From Citrifermentans bremense (GTDB lineage Bacteria > Desulfobacterota > Desulfuromonadia > Geobacterales > Geobacteraceae), in assembly GCF_014218275.1 (NCBI RefSeq), contig NZ_AP023213.1:901001-965000 (forward strand): a stretch of 64,000 nt of DNA, read 5' to 3'. Below, piece after piece: positions 7,943 through 18,332 of this stretch (the stretch's first letter is position 1; each line of letters starts with the position of its first letter). The position numbers and the translations under genes are program-made. The notes under the pieces were generated by a model. That model was not told the origin of the DNA and did no database searches. It was given only the letters and a program-made list of their open reading frames with translations.

Positions 7943-9718
7943 TTAGAATTTAACCTCGAGGGTTGCGTAGATGTCGCGGGCGCTCTTAACAGGCGCCATC
8001 AGCATCATGTCGCCCGGCTGGATGCTGGAGATCTTCACCGGAGCGCCTACCCAGTTGTTGCTCCCGGTGTACTCGAAGTCGTAGTACTGGAAGCCGATGC
8101 GGAAGAAGGCTTTCGCGAGGTAGGAGGAAACCGGCTTGCTGTTGAGCTCCTGGATGAGGTATGCCTCGTAGACGTCGCCGCGGGTGCCGACCTTGGAGGT
8201 CCACATGTCGTCGGCTGCAGGTGCGAAGGTGATCCAGTTCTTGGAGCCGTGGTTGTACTCGAGGCCGAGCTTGGTCTTGCTCGGTTCGTAGTCGTAACGA
8301 GCACCCACGTAGGTGGCCCAGCCGGTTTTGCTGGTCGGAGCCTCCGGGGCGAAGAAGCGGCCGGTCATCAGACCCTGGAAGCCGGCATTGCCGGACACGT
8401 TGTCGTTCGGGTGGGTGACGCTCATCCCGACGTCGCCGAAGAAGTTGAGGTTACCCGGGCCGACCTTCTTGATGGTGCTCATGGCGCCGAGGCCGTACCA
8501 GTCGATCGCACCCAGGTTGACCGCAGGAGCAGTGTCGCCGTAGTAGGTGCTGTTCATGGTCGGGAAGTCGAAGATGTTGAAGCCGCGGTTGTACTGCAGC
8601 CAGACGCGCAGCGGGTCGGTGTCTACCGGGACGATGGCGAGACCGAGCATGTCGGTGTCTTTCAGGTTGTTGGTGGTGGTCTCAAAGCCTGCCTCGTAGC
8701 CGCGGCCGTAGCAGATCTTCGCGTAGGCGCCCGGAAGTGCCTCGACGTCGGGAGCCCAGCCGATAGTCATGCCGTCGAAGGCGTAGTCGACGAGAAGGGC
8801 GGGGGTGCCGCCGTTGCCCGGGCGCTCGTTGTTCAGACGGAGGTTGGAAGGCGCACCCTCGGTGGAGGGGCGGCGACCAACGGAGAACCAGACCGGCTGG
8901 TCGGCGATGTTGGACCAGGTGGCGTAGGCGCGGTCGACGTTCAGGAAGTCGCTGGAAGGAACCCTGCCGATGGTGCCGTCGAAGACACCAACGCGGTCGG
9001 CGAAGAACGGAGTGGCGCCGCCGTTGGTGACTGCCTGGTCGTCATTGGCCCCGAAGGTTTTGTATGCCAGAAGGCGGACGTTCACGGTCACGTCCTTGGT
9101 CGCCTTGGCGTGCATGTTCAGGCCGAAGCGGTTGGTGTACAGGGTGTCGTTGTTAGGCTTGTAGGCCGGGACGCGCTTGGCATAGCCGCCAGCGGTGGTC
9201 GGGGTCTGCAGGGCGCCTGCCATCTGCTGCATGGCCTGGTACTGCGGGGGAAGCAGGGCGGGGTTCATACCCAGCATCTGCACCATCTGGTTGGCGGCGG
9301 CGTAACTTGTGGTTCCCTGCATGGTCTGTACAAGCGGCATCAGGGCGGCAAGCGGGGTTCCGGCTACCGAACCGCCGCTGAAGATGGTGCCCTGAAGGGC
9401 GTTCTGAGCGTTATTGAGGGAGCCGAAAGCATCGGTGTACGCTTTGGTGCTGCCGTTCAGGCTGTCGAGCCTGAAGCGGTAGTCGCCGCCGATGGTGAGC
9501 CACTTGCCGAGGGATTTGTCCTCGAGCCGGTCCACCTTGCGGGTCAGGTCCTCGATCTTCTTCTGGTCGGGAGCGTTTTTCTGCTCTTCGAGCTTCTGCA
9601 CCTTCTTGGTCAGTTCGTCGATTTTCCTCTGCATTTCCTGTTCGTCTGCCTGCGCCACCGCAGGTACGGCCAGTGCGCAGACTGCCGCGCCCACCAACAG
9701 CTTTTCCAGTTTTTTCAT
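7943..9718 (-). CDS. Large outer-membrane beta-barrel porin
   Basis: Secreted protein of 591 residues. A signal peptide (MKKLEKLLVGAAVCALAVPAVAQA) is followed by a coiled-coil of about 45 residues (EMQRKIDELTKKVQKLEEQKNA onward), the LGKWLTIGGDYRFRLDSL start of a barrel, and alternating amphipathic strands to a C-terminal aromatic residue (IYATLEVKF), the signature for BAM-mediated insertion. The architecture matches the uncharacterised Geobacter porins often grouped as DUF3373 (family name recalled, not searched). The 9719 side has a GGAGAAG ribosome binding site. The gene heads a minus-strand cluster with a small secreted protein and two octaheme cytochromes, so it may be a conduit for the substrate or for electrons. 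Confidence 0.85.
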   Translation of the reverse strand: MKKLEKLLVGAAVCALAVPAVAQADEQEMQRKIDELTKKVQKLEEQKNAPDQKKIEDLTRKVDRLEDKSLGKWLTIGGDYRFRLDSLNGSTKAYTDAFGSLNNAQNALQGTIFSGGSVAGTPLAALMPLVQTMQGTTSYAAANQMVQMLGMNPALLPPQYQAMQQMAGALQTPTTAGGYAKRVPAYKPNNDTLYTNRFGLNMHAKATKDVTVNVRLLAYKTFGANDDQAVTNGGATPFFADRVGVFDGTIGRVPSSDFLNVDRAYATWSNIADQPVWFSVGRRPSTEGAPSNLRLNNERPGNGGTPALLVDYAFDGMTIGWAPDVEALPGAYAKICYGRGYEAGFETTTNNLKDTDMLGLAIVPVDTDPLRVWLQYNRGFNIFDFPTMNSTYYGDTAPAVNLGAIDWYGLGAMSTIKKVGPGNLNFFGDVGMSVTHPNDNVSGNAGFQGLMTGRFFAPEAPTSKTGWATYVGARYDYEPSKTKLGLEYNHGSKNWITFAPAADDMWTSKVGTRGDVYEAYLIQELNSKPVSSYLAKAFFRIGFQYYDFEYTGSNNWVGAPVKISSIQPGDMMLMAPVKSARDIYATLEVKF

Positions 9719-10114
9719 TTACTTCTCCTTTGTTCTTTTCGTTGGCGTTGAACCAACTTTCTTCAGAGAATATTGCAGTGGCACGTCGCCGTGCCGATGT
9801 AACTCATTAAATACTAGACGTTGCTGTCCTCATCGGCTGATTGCCCGGTAGTTTGAGTGGAAATCAATTTTGTTTGAGAAATATAATTTCGCGAAATGTC
9901 CAATGCAGTTAACGGTGGTTTATTTTGGGGGAATGGCGTCAGCCTGCGGAGTAGGGGAGCCGACCGTAGGTCGTATCCTCAGGAAACTTATAAATCCAGA
10001 GAGGACTATATGTCAATATGTTTTTTATTGCATATATCGCAGAGGCAATGATTTGCGGGGGTTAATGCTGGGGGAGCGCCTCGTGCAGGGTGTGATAAGG
10101 GCCGGTAATAGGTG
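9719..10114. other. Divergent intergenic region upstream of the porin and miaB
   Basis: About 400 bases with no supported gene. Two perfect inverted repeats lie near the porin: GTTGG-(7)-CCAAC at about 9741-9757 and GGCACG-TCGC-CGTGCC at 9780-9795. The second sits about 65 bases upstream of the porin ATG, where a regulator could bind. A short frame at 9870-10118 lacks a ribosome binding site and is not called. Confidence 0.5.
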
Positions 10115-10144
10115 TTGACTGGGCTAGGGCAATTCTCGTACTAT
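10115..10144 (+). promoter_or_regulatory. Sigma-70 promoter of miaB
   Basis: TTGACT, 18 bases, TACTAT, about 30 bases upstream of the GTG start of miaB. Confidence 0.75.
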
Positions 10145-10172
10145 TCAGCAATTTAAGCATCAGGATATAAAC

Positions 10173-11498
10173 GTGAGCCAAGCGAAAAAACTCTACCTGG
10201 AAACCTTCGGTTGCCAGATGAACGTCAGCGATTCCGAAAAGATAGTGACCCTGATGAAGGGGATGGGATACCAGCAGACTCAGGACCCGGTTGAGGCCGA
10301 CCTTGTTCTTTTGAACACCTGCAGCATCAGGGCAACCGCCGAGCAGCGGGTCTACGGACACCTGGGGAAGTTCAAATCGATCAAGAAGGCAAAGCCCGGG
10401 CTCATCATCGGGGTCGGGGGGTGCGTGGCCCAGCAGGAAGGGGAAAAGCTCCTCAAGAAGGCCCCCTTCGTGAACCTGGTCTTCGGCACCCATAACCTGC
10501 ACCTTTTGCAGAAGATGGTCGCCGCAGCTGAAGCAGGGAAAAGGAGCAGCCAGACCGATTTTCTCGACGACGAAAAGCGTTTCGACCTCTTCCCGCACTC
10601 CGAGGCGGAAGGGGGGGTGACCCGGTTTGTCACCGTGATGCAGGGGTGCGACAATTTCTGCGCCTACTGCATCGTGCCGCACGTACGCGGCCGCGAGATC
10701 AGCAGGAGCGCGGCCAAGGTCTTGGAGGAAGTGAGGGTTTTGGCCGAAGCCGGCGTCACCGAGGTAAACCTCTTGGGGCAGAACGTGAACTCGTACGCCT
10801 CCAAGCAACCGGGGGAGCCCGATTTCCCGGAGCTCTTGCGGCTGGTGGCGCAGGTCGACGGGATCGAGCGCATCCGCTTCACCACCTCGCATCCCAAAGA
10901 CATGTCGCAGAGGCTGATAGAGTGCTTCGCCGATCTCCCGAAGCTTGCCCCCCACATCCACCTTCCCGCCCAGTCGGGTAGCGACCGGGTGCTGGAGCGG
11001 ATGAACCGCGGCTACACGGCCTCGCAGTACCTGGCCAAGGTGGCTGCGCTCAAAGAGGCCTGCCCGACGATCCAGTTCACCGGCGACATGATAGTCGGCT
11101 TTCCGGGCGAGGACGAGGCGGCCTTCCTGGAGACCATGGCCCTGATCGAGGAGGTGCAGTACGCAGACCTCTTCTCCTTCATCTACTCGGCGCGTCCCGG
11201 CACCAAGGCGGCACAGTACGCTGACGACGCCACCCGGGCCGAGAAACAGGGGCGCCTGGAACGGTTGCAGGCGGCCCAGAAGAAGACGACCCTGGCACGC
11301 AACCGCAGTTTTGAGGGGACGGTGCAAAAGGTGCTGGTGGAGGGATTGAGCAGTTCCGGGGAGTCCCTCTTCGGCAGGACCGGCGGCAACCGCGGCACCA
11401 TCTTCGCGGGAGACCCCGCGCTCGCCGGGCGCGTGCTGGACGTGAAAATTGTAGAAGGGTTGCAGACCCTGCTCAAGGGCGAGATAGTCCATGACTGA
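10173..11498 (+). CDS. miaB: tRNA-2-methylthio-N6-dimethylallyladenosine synthase
   Basis: Radical SAM methylthiotransferase that adds a methylthio group to isopentenyladenosine-37 of tRNAs reading UNN codons. The protein has 441 residues. The N-terminal UPF0004 domain begins KLYLETFGCQMNVSDSE, with cysteines for one [4Fe-4S] cluster (FGC, NTC, GGC). The radical SAM motif CDNFCAYC is near residue 157. The C-terminal TRAM domain starts around FEGTVQKVLVEG. The GTG start has weak upstream purines but matches the family N-terminus. The next gene, a DUF151 protein, begins at or just after the miaB stop, so the two are probably co-transcribed. Confidence 0.96.
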   Translation: MSQAKKLYLETFGCQMNVSDSEKIVTLMKGMGYQQTQDPVEADLVLLNTCSIRATAEQRVYGHLGKFKSIKKAKPGLIIGVGGCVAQQEGEKLLKKAPFVNLVFGTHNLHLLQKMVAAAEAGKRSSQTDFLDDEKRFDLFPHSEAEGGVTRFVTVMQGCDNFCAYCIVPHVRGREISRSAAKVLEEVRVLAEAGVTEVNLLGQNVNSYASKQPGEPDFPELLRLVAQVDGIERIRFTTSHPKDMSQRLIECFADLPKLAPHIHLPAQSGSDRVLERMNRGYTASQYLAKVAALKEACPTIQFTGDMIVGFPGEDEAAFLETMALIEEVQYADLFSFIYSARPGTKAAQYADDATRAEKQGRLERLQAAQKKTTLARNRSFEGTVQKVLVEGLSSSGESLFGRTGGNRGTIFAGDPALAGRVLDVKIVEGLQTLLKGEIVHD

Positions 11499-11520
11499 AA
11501 CCAAAATGGGAGAGACGAAG

Positions 11521-12024
11521 ATGTATCTGGAGATGAAGGTGTTCGGCTTCGCGCTCGATGCCATCGCGCAGATGCCGGTGATCATACTGAAGGATGCCGA
11601 GGAAAAGCACGCGGTGCCGGTCTGGATCAACGCGCAGGATTCCGTTGCCTTTGCCGCCCAGTTCGTGGGACGCGAAGCGACCGCCAGGACCCGCCGCAAG
11701 GACGTCTTCACCGCCCTGGTGGAACAGATGGAGCTGACGCTTTCACGCATCGTCGTCGAAAGCCTCAAAGACGGCGTATTCATCGCGTCCGTGCGGCTCG
11801 TGCCCAGGAAGGGCGAGGAGATCCGCCTGGAGGTGCACGTGACCGAGGCGATGCTCCTCTCGCTCAGGTACCAGCAGCCCGTGCTGGTGGACCCCGAAGT
11901 GCTTGCCCAGGTCTCCACCCTCGACCTGAAAGAGGACGGCCTGGCCGAGGAGAACAACGCCCGCCGGTTCGTCGACTTCCTGGACCACATGGATCCCGCC
12001 GCCATGGGGAAGTACCCCATGTAG
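11521..12024 (+). CDS. DUF151 bifunctional-nuclease family protein
   Basis: Member of the DUF151 family, some members of which (plant BBD proteins) have nuclease activity. The protein has 167 residues from this start. The conserved block EMKVFGFALDAIAQMPVIILKDAEEKHAVPVWI is the family signature, followed by AQFVGREATARTRRKDVFTALVEQM. The start at 11521 is preferred because GGAGAG lies six bases upstream; a start at 11491, overlapping the miaB stop, is possible and would add ten residues. The acidic C-terminal tail is variable in the family. Adjacency to miaB suggests a link to RNA or nucleic-acid metabolism, which is inference. Confidence 0.85.
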   Translation: MYLEMKVFGFALDAIAQMPVIILKDAEEKHAVPVWINAQDSVAFAAQFVGREATARTRRKDVFTALVEQMELTLSRIVVESLKDGVFIASVRLVPRKGEEIRLEVHVTEAMLLSLRYQQPVLVDPEVLAQVSTLDLKEDGLAEENNARRFVDFLDHMDPAAMGKYPM

Positions 12025-12041
12025 AAAAGGCTGCTCACTGC

Positions 12042-12160
12042 ATAAGATAAAGATTAAGATTGAGATTGAGAAACTGCATGCAAGCCAAGGCCTTCTTTTT
12101 GACTGGCATGTCTTAATCTTAATTTTAGTCTTAGGTCCTAAGTCTTAATCTTAATCTAGG
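12042..12160. repeat. AAGATTA-rich imperfect inverted repeat
   Basis: The left arm holds several copies of AAGATTAAGATTGAGATT-like sequence. The right arm holds the complement (CTTAATCTTAATTTTAGTCTTA and CTTAATCTTAATCT). Together they can form a long AT-rich hairpin between the DUF151 and M42 genes. It looks like an interspersed intergenic repeat rather than a terminator. Confidence 0.6.
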
Positions 12161-12179
12161 TTTTTCCCTGGAGGTTTCC

Positions 12180-13250
12180 ATGCGTGACGCATCTTTCGAA
12201 TTCCTGCAGCAATTGCTGGCGGCGCCCAGCCCGTCCGGGTACGAGCAGCCTGCCCAGCGGGTCTTCCGCTCCTACATAGAGCCCTTCTGCCAGGTGGCTA
12301 CCGACGTAATGGGGAACGTCTTCGGCATGATCCAGGGCGCAGGGAGCAACCGTCCCCGGGTCATGATCGTCGGCCACTCCGACGAGATCGGCCTCCAGGT
12401 CCGCTACCTGGACGACAACGGTTTCATCTATTTCTCCGCCATCGGTGGGGTCGATCCCCACATAACTCCGGGCATGAAGGTTCACGTCCACACCGCGAAG
12501 GGGAAACTGAACGGTGTGATCGGCAAGCGCCCCATCCACCTGATCGAGCCCAAGGAGCGCGACACGGTGATCAAGCTGGACGCCCAGTACATCGACATCG
12601 GCGCCGCCAACAAGAAGGAGGCCATGGAGTGGGTGCGGGTGGGCGATCCCATCACCTTCGCCGGGAACCTGGAACGTCTCTTCGGGGACCGCGTCAGTTC
12701 GCGCGGGCTCGACGACAAGGCCGGCAGCTTCGTGGTCGCCGAGGTGCTGCGCCGCGTCTCCGAGCTTCCCGACCAGCTTCCCATCGACCTCTACGGCGTC
12801 TCCTCGGTCCAGGAGGAGGTTGGTCTCCGCGGCGGCACAACCAGCAGCTACTCGGTGAACCCGGACGTAGGGATCTGCGTCGAGGTGGATTTCGCCACCG
12901 ACCAGCCCGACGTGGACAAAAAGCACAACGGCGAAGTGGGGCTGGGCAAGGGGCCGATCCTTCCCCGCGGCGCCAACATCAACCCTGTCCTCTTCGACCT
13001 CCTCTCCGACACCGCTACCAATAACGGCATCGCCGTGCAGTACACCGGCATCGCCCGGGCGACCGGCACCGACGCCAACGTGATGCAGATCTCCCGCGGC
13101 GGCGTGGCCACCGCTTTGGTGAAGATCCCGCTGCGCTACATGCACACCCCGGTCGAGACCCTGTCGCTTGCCGACCTGGACGGGGCGGTCGAGCTGATCG
13201 TGGCGTCGCTCTCCAAGATGGGACATAAGGAAGCCTTCATCCCGATGTGA
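12180..13250 (+). CDS. M42 family metallopeptidase
   Basis: Dinuclear-metal aminopeptidase of the M42 family (glutamyl aminopeptidase / FrvX / tetrahedral peptidase type), cytoplasmic. It has 356 residues. Metal ligands visible in order are the HSDE stretch (VGHSDEIGLQV, near residue 67), the D in SSRGLDDKAGSF near residue 180, the EE pair in VSSVQEEVGLRGG near residue 213 and EVDFATD near residue 236, with the final histidine in YMHTPVE near residue 322. A GGAGG ribosome binding site precedes the ATG. It stands alone between two repeat-bearing intergenic regions. Substrate peptides are not known. Confidence 0.93.
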   Translation: MRDASFEFLQQLLAAPSPSGYEQPAQRVFRSYIEPFCQVATDVMGNVFGMIQGAGSNRPRVMIVGHSDEIGLQVRYLDDNGFIYFSAIGGVDPHITPGMKVHVHTAKGKLNGVIGKRPIHLIEPKERDTVIKLDAQYIDIGAANKKEAMEWVRVGDPITFAGNLERLFGDRVSSRGLDDKAGSFVVAEVLRRVSELPDQLPIDLYGVSSVQEEVGLRGGTTSSYSVNPDVGICVEVDFATDQPDVDKKHNGEVGLGKGPILPRGANINPVLFDLLSDTATNNGIAVQYTGIARATGTDANVMQISRGGVATALVKIPLRYMHTPVETLSLADLDGAVELIVASLSKMGHKEAFIPM

Positions 13251-15028
<1,778 letters not shown>

Positions 15029-15050
15029 CCTGAGCTGAGAACCAAAGCCT

Positions 15051-15165
15051 TTCACCACAGAGGGCACAGAGGCACACAGAGCAAATTCAAAAAGGTTTCC
15101 GGGGCTGTCCCGCACGCTTTTCGGTTTTCCTCTGTGGTTCCTCCGTGTTCCTCTGTGGTGAGTGC
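15051..15165. repeat. CACAGAG-type inverted intergenic repeat
   Basis: The left arm (from about 15051) reads TTCACCACAGAGGGCACAGAGG and the right arm (from about 15127) carries the complement, CCTCTGTGGTTCCTCCGTG and CCTCTGTGGTGAG. The arms can pair over about 30 bases. It lies between guaB and guaA and is of the interspersed CCACAGAGG kind. Confidence 0.65.
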
Positions 15166-15191
15166 TTTTAACCCTTAACAAGGAATACCCA

Positions 15192-16742
15192 ATGACGATC
15201 GATATCCACTCCGAAAAGGTTCTGATCCTCGACTTCGGCTCCCAGGTGACCCAGCTGATCGCCAGGCGCGTCAGGGAGCAGAGCGTTTACTGCGAGATCC
15301 ACCCCTACAACATGACGCTCGAGAAGATCAAGGCGTTCGCCCCGAAGGGGATCATCCTCTCCGGCGGCCCCTCCAGCGTCTACGACAAGGACGCTCCGCA
15401 CTCCGATCTCGGCATCTACGACCTCGGCATCCCGGTCTTGGGCATCTGCTACGGCATGCAGCTCATGACCCAGCAGCTGGGCGGGCGCGTGGAGCGCTGC
15501 GACAAGCGCGAGTTCGGCCGCGCCACCCTGGCGCTCGACGGCAAGAGCGAGATCTTCGCCGGCTTCGACGGCGGCGCCGAGGTCTGGATGTCCCATGGCG
15601 ACCGCATCGAGGCTATGCCGGCCGGCTTCCAGCTCATGGCCCACACCGATGGCTGCCCCGTTGCCGCCATGAAGGATGAGAAGCGCAACTTCTTCGGCGT
15701 GCAGTTCCACCCAGAGGTGGTGCATACCCCGCGCGGCGACGAGATGATCGGCAACTTCCTCTTCAACGTCTGCGGCTCCAAGCCCACCTGGACCATGGCC
15801 AACTTCATCGAGACCGAGCTTGCCGCCATCCGCGAGAAGGTCGGCACCGGCAAGGTCCTCTGCGCCCTCTCCGGCGGGGTCGACTCTGCCGTCGTCGCCG
15901 TGCTGATCCACAAGGCGATCGGCGACCAGCTGCACTGCGTCTTCGTCAACAACGGCCTCTTGAGGAAGGGCGAAGCCGACAAGGTGGTGAACCTCTTCAC
16001 CAAGCACTTCAAGATCAACCTGACCCACGTCGACGCCGCCGACCGCTTCCTGGGGATGCTGGAAGGGGTCTCCGACCCGGAGCAAAAGCGCAAGATCATC
16101 GGCAACGAGTTCATCTACCTCTTCGAGGAGGAGGCCAAGAAGCTGGGGCAGGTCGATTACCTGGCGCAGGGGACCCTCTACCCCGACGTGATCGAGTCCG
16201 TCTCCACCAAGGGCCCCTCCGCGGTGATCAAGAGCCACCACAACGTGGGTGGCCTCCCCGAGAAGATGAACCTGAAGCTCCTGGAACCGGTGCGCGAACT
16301 GTTCAAGGACGAGGTGCGGCTTCTGGGCAAGGAGCTCGGCATGCCCGACGAGGTGGTGTACCGCCAGCCCTTCCCGGGTCCCGGTCTTGCCATCCGCTGC
16401 ATCGGCGAGCTCTCCGCGGAGAAGCTCGACATCCTGCGCGAGGCCGACGCCATCGTCATCGAGGAGATCAGGAAGGCCGGGTTATATCGCGACATCTGGC
16501 AGTCCTTTGCCGTACTCCTCCCGGTCAAGACCGTGGGTGTCATGGGCGACGCCAGGACCTACGAGTGGACCGTGGCCCTTCGTGCCGTCAACTCGCTGGA
16601 CGGCATGACCGCGGACTGGGTCAAGCTCCCCTACGAGCTACTTGGCAGTATTTCCTCAAGAATCATCAACGAGGTGAAGGGCGTGAACCGCGTGGTTTAC
16701 GACATAAGCCAGAAGCCCCCCGCAACCATCGAGTGGGAATAA
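15192..16742 (+). CDS. guaA: GMP synthase (glutamine-hydrolysing)
   Basis: Converts XMP to GMP using glutamine and ATP. The 516-residue protein contains an N-terminal class I glutamine amidotransferase ([17 protein letters not shown]; nucleophile in GICYGMQLM near residue 87; catalytic HPEV near 180), an ATP pyrophosphatase domain with the SGGVDSAV P-loop near residue 228, and the C-terminal dimerisation domain ending KPPATIEWE, the invariant end of GuaA. The start at 15192 is chosen for its AAGGA site. An in-frame start at 15162 would add ten residues encoded by repeat DNA. Confidence 0.98.
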   Translation: MTIDIHSEKVLILDFGSQVTQLIARRVREQSVYCEIHPYNMTLEKIKAFAPKGIILSGGPSSVYDKDAPHSDLGIYDLGIPVLGICYGMQLMTQQLGGRVERCDKREFGRATLALDGKSEIFAGFDGGAEVWMSHGDRIEAMPAGFQLMAHTDGCPVAAMKDEKRNFFGVQFHPEVVHTPRGDEMIGNFLFNVCGSKPTWTMANFIETELAAIREKVGTGKVLCALSGGVDSAVVAVLIHKAIGDQLHCVFVNNGLLRKGEADKVVNLFTKHFKINLTHVDAADRFLGMLEGVSDPEQKRKIIGNEFIYLFEEEAKKLGQVDYLAQGTLYPDVIESVSTKGPSAVIKSHHNVGGLPEKMNLKLLEPVRELFKDEVRLLGKELGMPDEVVYRQPFPGPGLAIRCIGELSAEKLDILREADAIVIEEIRKAGLYRDIWQSFAVLLPVKTVGVMGDARTYEWTVALRAVNSLDGMTADWVKLPYELLGSISSRIINEVKGVNRVVYDISQKPPATIEWE

Positions 16743-16745
16743 GCC

Positions 16746-16772
16746 GGTCCTCCCTCCGGGGGGTCGCTTTTT
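16746..16772 (+). terminator. Terminator after guaA
   Basis: An eight-base stem with some G-T pairs (GGTCCTCC / GGGGGGTC, loop CTCC) is followed by GC and five T residues directly after the guaA stop. Confidence 0.6.
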
Positions 16773-16783
16773 GCAGTCAAACG

Positions 16784-16816
16784 CCGCGGTAGCCGGGTAG
16801 AAGCCGGTTGCCGCGG
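16784..16816 (+). other. Strong hairpin in the gph leader
   Basis: CCGCGG-TA-GCCGG pairs with CCGG-TTG-CCGCGG around a seven-base loop, 26 bases upstream of the phosphatase start. It has no T-run and could act as a transcript-stabilising or leader structure. Confidence 0.5.
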
Positions 16817-16841
16817 TTCTTTCATATCTGGAGATTGAATA

Positions 16842-17552
16842 ATGGGAACTGTCAGGCTGCTCATCTTCGACCTGGACGGCACGCTGATCGATTCGCTCCC
16901 CGACCTGACCGACGCCACCAACCTCATTCGCGGCAGGTATGGCCTCCCTGAGATAGGGATTCCGGACGTCCGCAAGCTGGTAGGGAAGGGGGCGCGCAAT
17001 CTGGTGGAGCGGGCGCTCCCCGGTGCCACTGCCGCGGAGGTGGACGAGGCGCTGGGCGTATTTCTCGACTACAACCTGGCCCACATAGCCGACAAGACCC
17101 GTGCCTATCCCGGCGTTCCCGAAACGCTGAAGGAGTTGGGCACCTTCGGCCTCCCCATGGTCGTCCTCTCCAACAAGAACGTCGCCCTCTGCAAGGAGGT
17201 CCTCGTCAGGCTGGGGATCGGGGAGCCCTTCACAGAGGTGTTCGGAGCCGACTCCTTCCCCTATCGGAAGCCCTCTCCCGAGCCGGTGCTGGCCGTGCTG
17301 AAGGAGTACGCGATAGAACCCGTTCAGTGCGTCATGGTGGGGGACAGCATCAACGACATCGCGGCGGGAGGAGGGGCAGGAGTAGTCACCGTCGGCTGCA
17401 GTTACGGCTATGGCGACGCGAGCGAGCTTGCCGGGGCCCATTACCAGGTGCCCGACTTCCCCTCCTTGCTGCATTTGCCGTTTTTCACGAAAAAAGCTAT
17501 GAGCAATGAAAAAAGGCTAAAGTTATTTTCCAAGCTGTCGAAACAGAACTAA
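16842..17552 (+). CDS. gph: HAD-family phosphatase, phosphoglycolate phosphatase-like
   Basis: Haloacid dehalogenase-type phosphatase of 236 residues, most like phosphoglycolate phosphatase, which removes 2-phosphoglycolate formed by DNA repair. HAD motif I is FDLDGTLIDS near residue 8, motif II VVLSNK near 110, motif III lysine in YRKPSPEP near 145 and motif IV MVGDSINDIAAG near 167. The helical cap between motifs I and II is of the C1 type. The ATG has CTGGAG upstream. HAD enzymes have overlapping specificities, so the substrate is tentative. The C-terminus ends with a basic tail beyond the usual fold. Confidence 0.85.
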   Translation: MGTVRLLIFDLDGTLIDSLPDLTDATNLIRGRYGLPEIGIPDVRKLVGKGARNLVERALPGATAAEVDEALGVFLDYNLAHIADKTRAYPGVPETLKELGTFGLPMVVLSNKNVALCKEVLVRLGIGEPFTEVFGADSFPYRKPSPEPVLAVLKEYAIEPVQCVMVGDSINDIAAGGGAGVVTVGCSYGYGDASELAGAHYQVPDFPSLLHLPFFTKKAMSNEKRLKLFSKLSKQN

Positions 17553-17591
17553 ACCTTACTGCGTACCTAACTCATCGGGGGCAAGAAAAAG

Positions 17592-17888
17592 ATGAAAATC
17601 GAAGAACTCAATCCAAAACCGGCAGCAACCCAAGTATCGATCGTAAGGGCTGACAAGCCCGAAGTGGCCGAAGCGCACAGGGAAGCAATTGCCAAGCAGC
17701 AGCCGGCAGCCGACAAGGTAGAGCTTTCCAGTTACATGCCCGAAGCACCCAAAGCGCGACATCTGGAATTCAGGACCGAGAAGGTCGAGGAATTGAAGTC
17801 GCAGATACAGGCTGGAACCTATGCAGTATCCGGTCGTGCCGTAGCAGAGAAGATGCTTTCCAAGATCGTGATGCCGAACGCCGCCTAA
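17592..17888 (+). CDS. flgM: Anti-sigma-28 factor FlgM
   Basis: Negative regulator of flagellin synthesis that binds sigma-28 (FliA) until it is exported through the flagellar hook-basal body. The protein has 98 residues. The C-terminal half, about residues 55-98, has the FlgM domain: RTEKVEELKSQIQAGTYAVS then RAVAEKMLSKIV. The N-terminal half (KIEELNPKPAATQVS) is variable and disordered, as usual. The start follows GGGGGCAAGAAAAAG. The gene stands apart from any flagellar operon in this window, between a phosphatase and a tRNA. Confidence 0.88.
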   Translation: MKIEELNPKPAATQVSIVRADKPEVAEAHREAIAKQQPAADKVELSSYMPEAPKARHLEFRTEKVEELKSQIQAGTYAVSGRAVAEKMLSKIVMPNAA

Positions 17889-17943
17889 CCGACAGGAGGA
17901 GCGGAAGAAAGAGAAGGGATAGACAGGTAACTAAACAAAACCA

Positions 17944-17973
17944 TTGACAGCGACGGGTAAAATGCGGTACAAA
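17944..17973 (+). promoter_or_regulatory. Promoter of tRNA-Gly
   Basis: TTGACA, 18 bases, TACAAA, ending about 15 bases upstream of the tRNA 5' end. Confidence 0.75.
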
Positions 17974-17988
17974 GACCACTCGATTTAA

Positions 17989-18063
<75 letters not shown>

Positions 18064-18074
18064 AACAAAAACGG

Positions 18075-18107
18075 ATCCCCAGTTGCTAACAAGCGACTGG
18101 GGATTTT
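18075..18107 (+). terminator. Terminator after tRNA-Gly
   Basis: Perfect nine-base stem ATCCCCAGT / ACTGGGGAT followed by TTTT, eleven bases past the tRNA. Confidence 0.85.
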
Positions 18108-18111
18108 CTTT

Positions 18112-18176
18112 GCGTCTCAGCAGCATCCCCCCCATTAAGTCGGTGACTATTTCATCTCCAGTCTCTCGACTTCAAC
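18112..18176 (+). repeat. 65-nt direct repeat, copy 1
   Basis: Matches 20342-20406 at 61 of 65 positions by direct reading, including the exact run CATCCCCCCCATTAAGTCGG and the following GTGACTATTTCATCTCCA. It begins just after the tRNA-Gly terminator. The two copies bracket about 2.2 kb. Confidence 0.9.
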
Positions 18177-18332
18177 TCTCCTTTCCCCAGTCGGCCCTTC
18201 CGATTGTAAACTCGGCCGACACCTGTAGAATTTACCAGATCGAGCGCCGCGTGGGGCCGCGCCTTTTGCTGCGGCGGGAGCCCGTAGGGGAGAAGGCGCC
18301 GGGGGCGCGACCGGTCCCCTGGGAGGAGAGCC

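Noticed and set aside
4273..9751. Long plus-strand open frames of 448, 520 and 703 codons antisense to the cytochrome and porin genes
   Set aside because: They are mirror frames of high-GC coding sequence, rich in Val, Leu, Ala and Gly, without ribosome binding sites or domains. The minus-strand frames carry signal peptides and heme motifs.
9870..10118. 82-codon frame upstream of miaB
   Set aside because: No ribosome binding site, no recognisable motif, and it overlaps the miaB -35 box.
16784..16816. Resemblance of the gph leader hairpin (GGTAGCCGGGT) to a GEMM c-di-GMP riboswitch
   Set aside because: Only one arm resembles the GEMM consensus. The second helix and the GCAAA-type junction are missing, and the structure is a simple hairpin.
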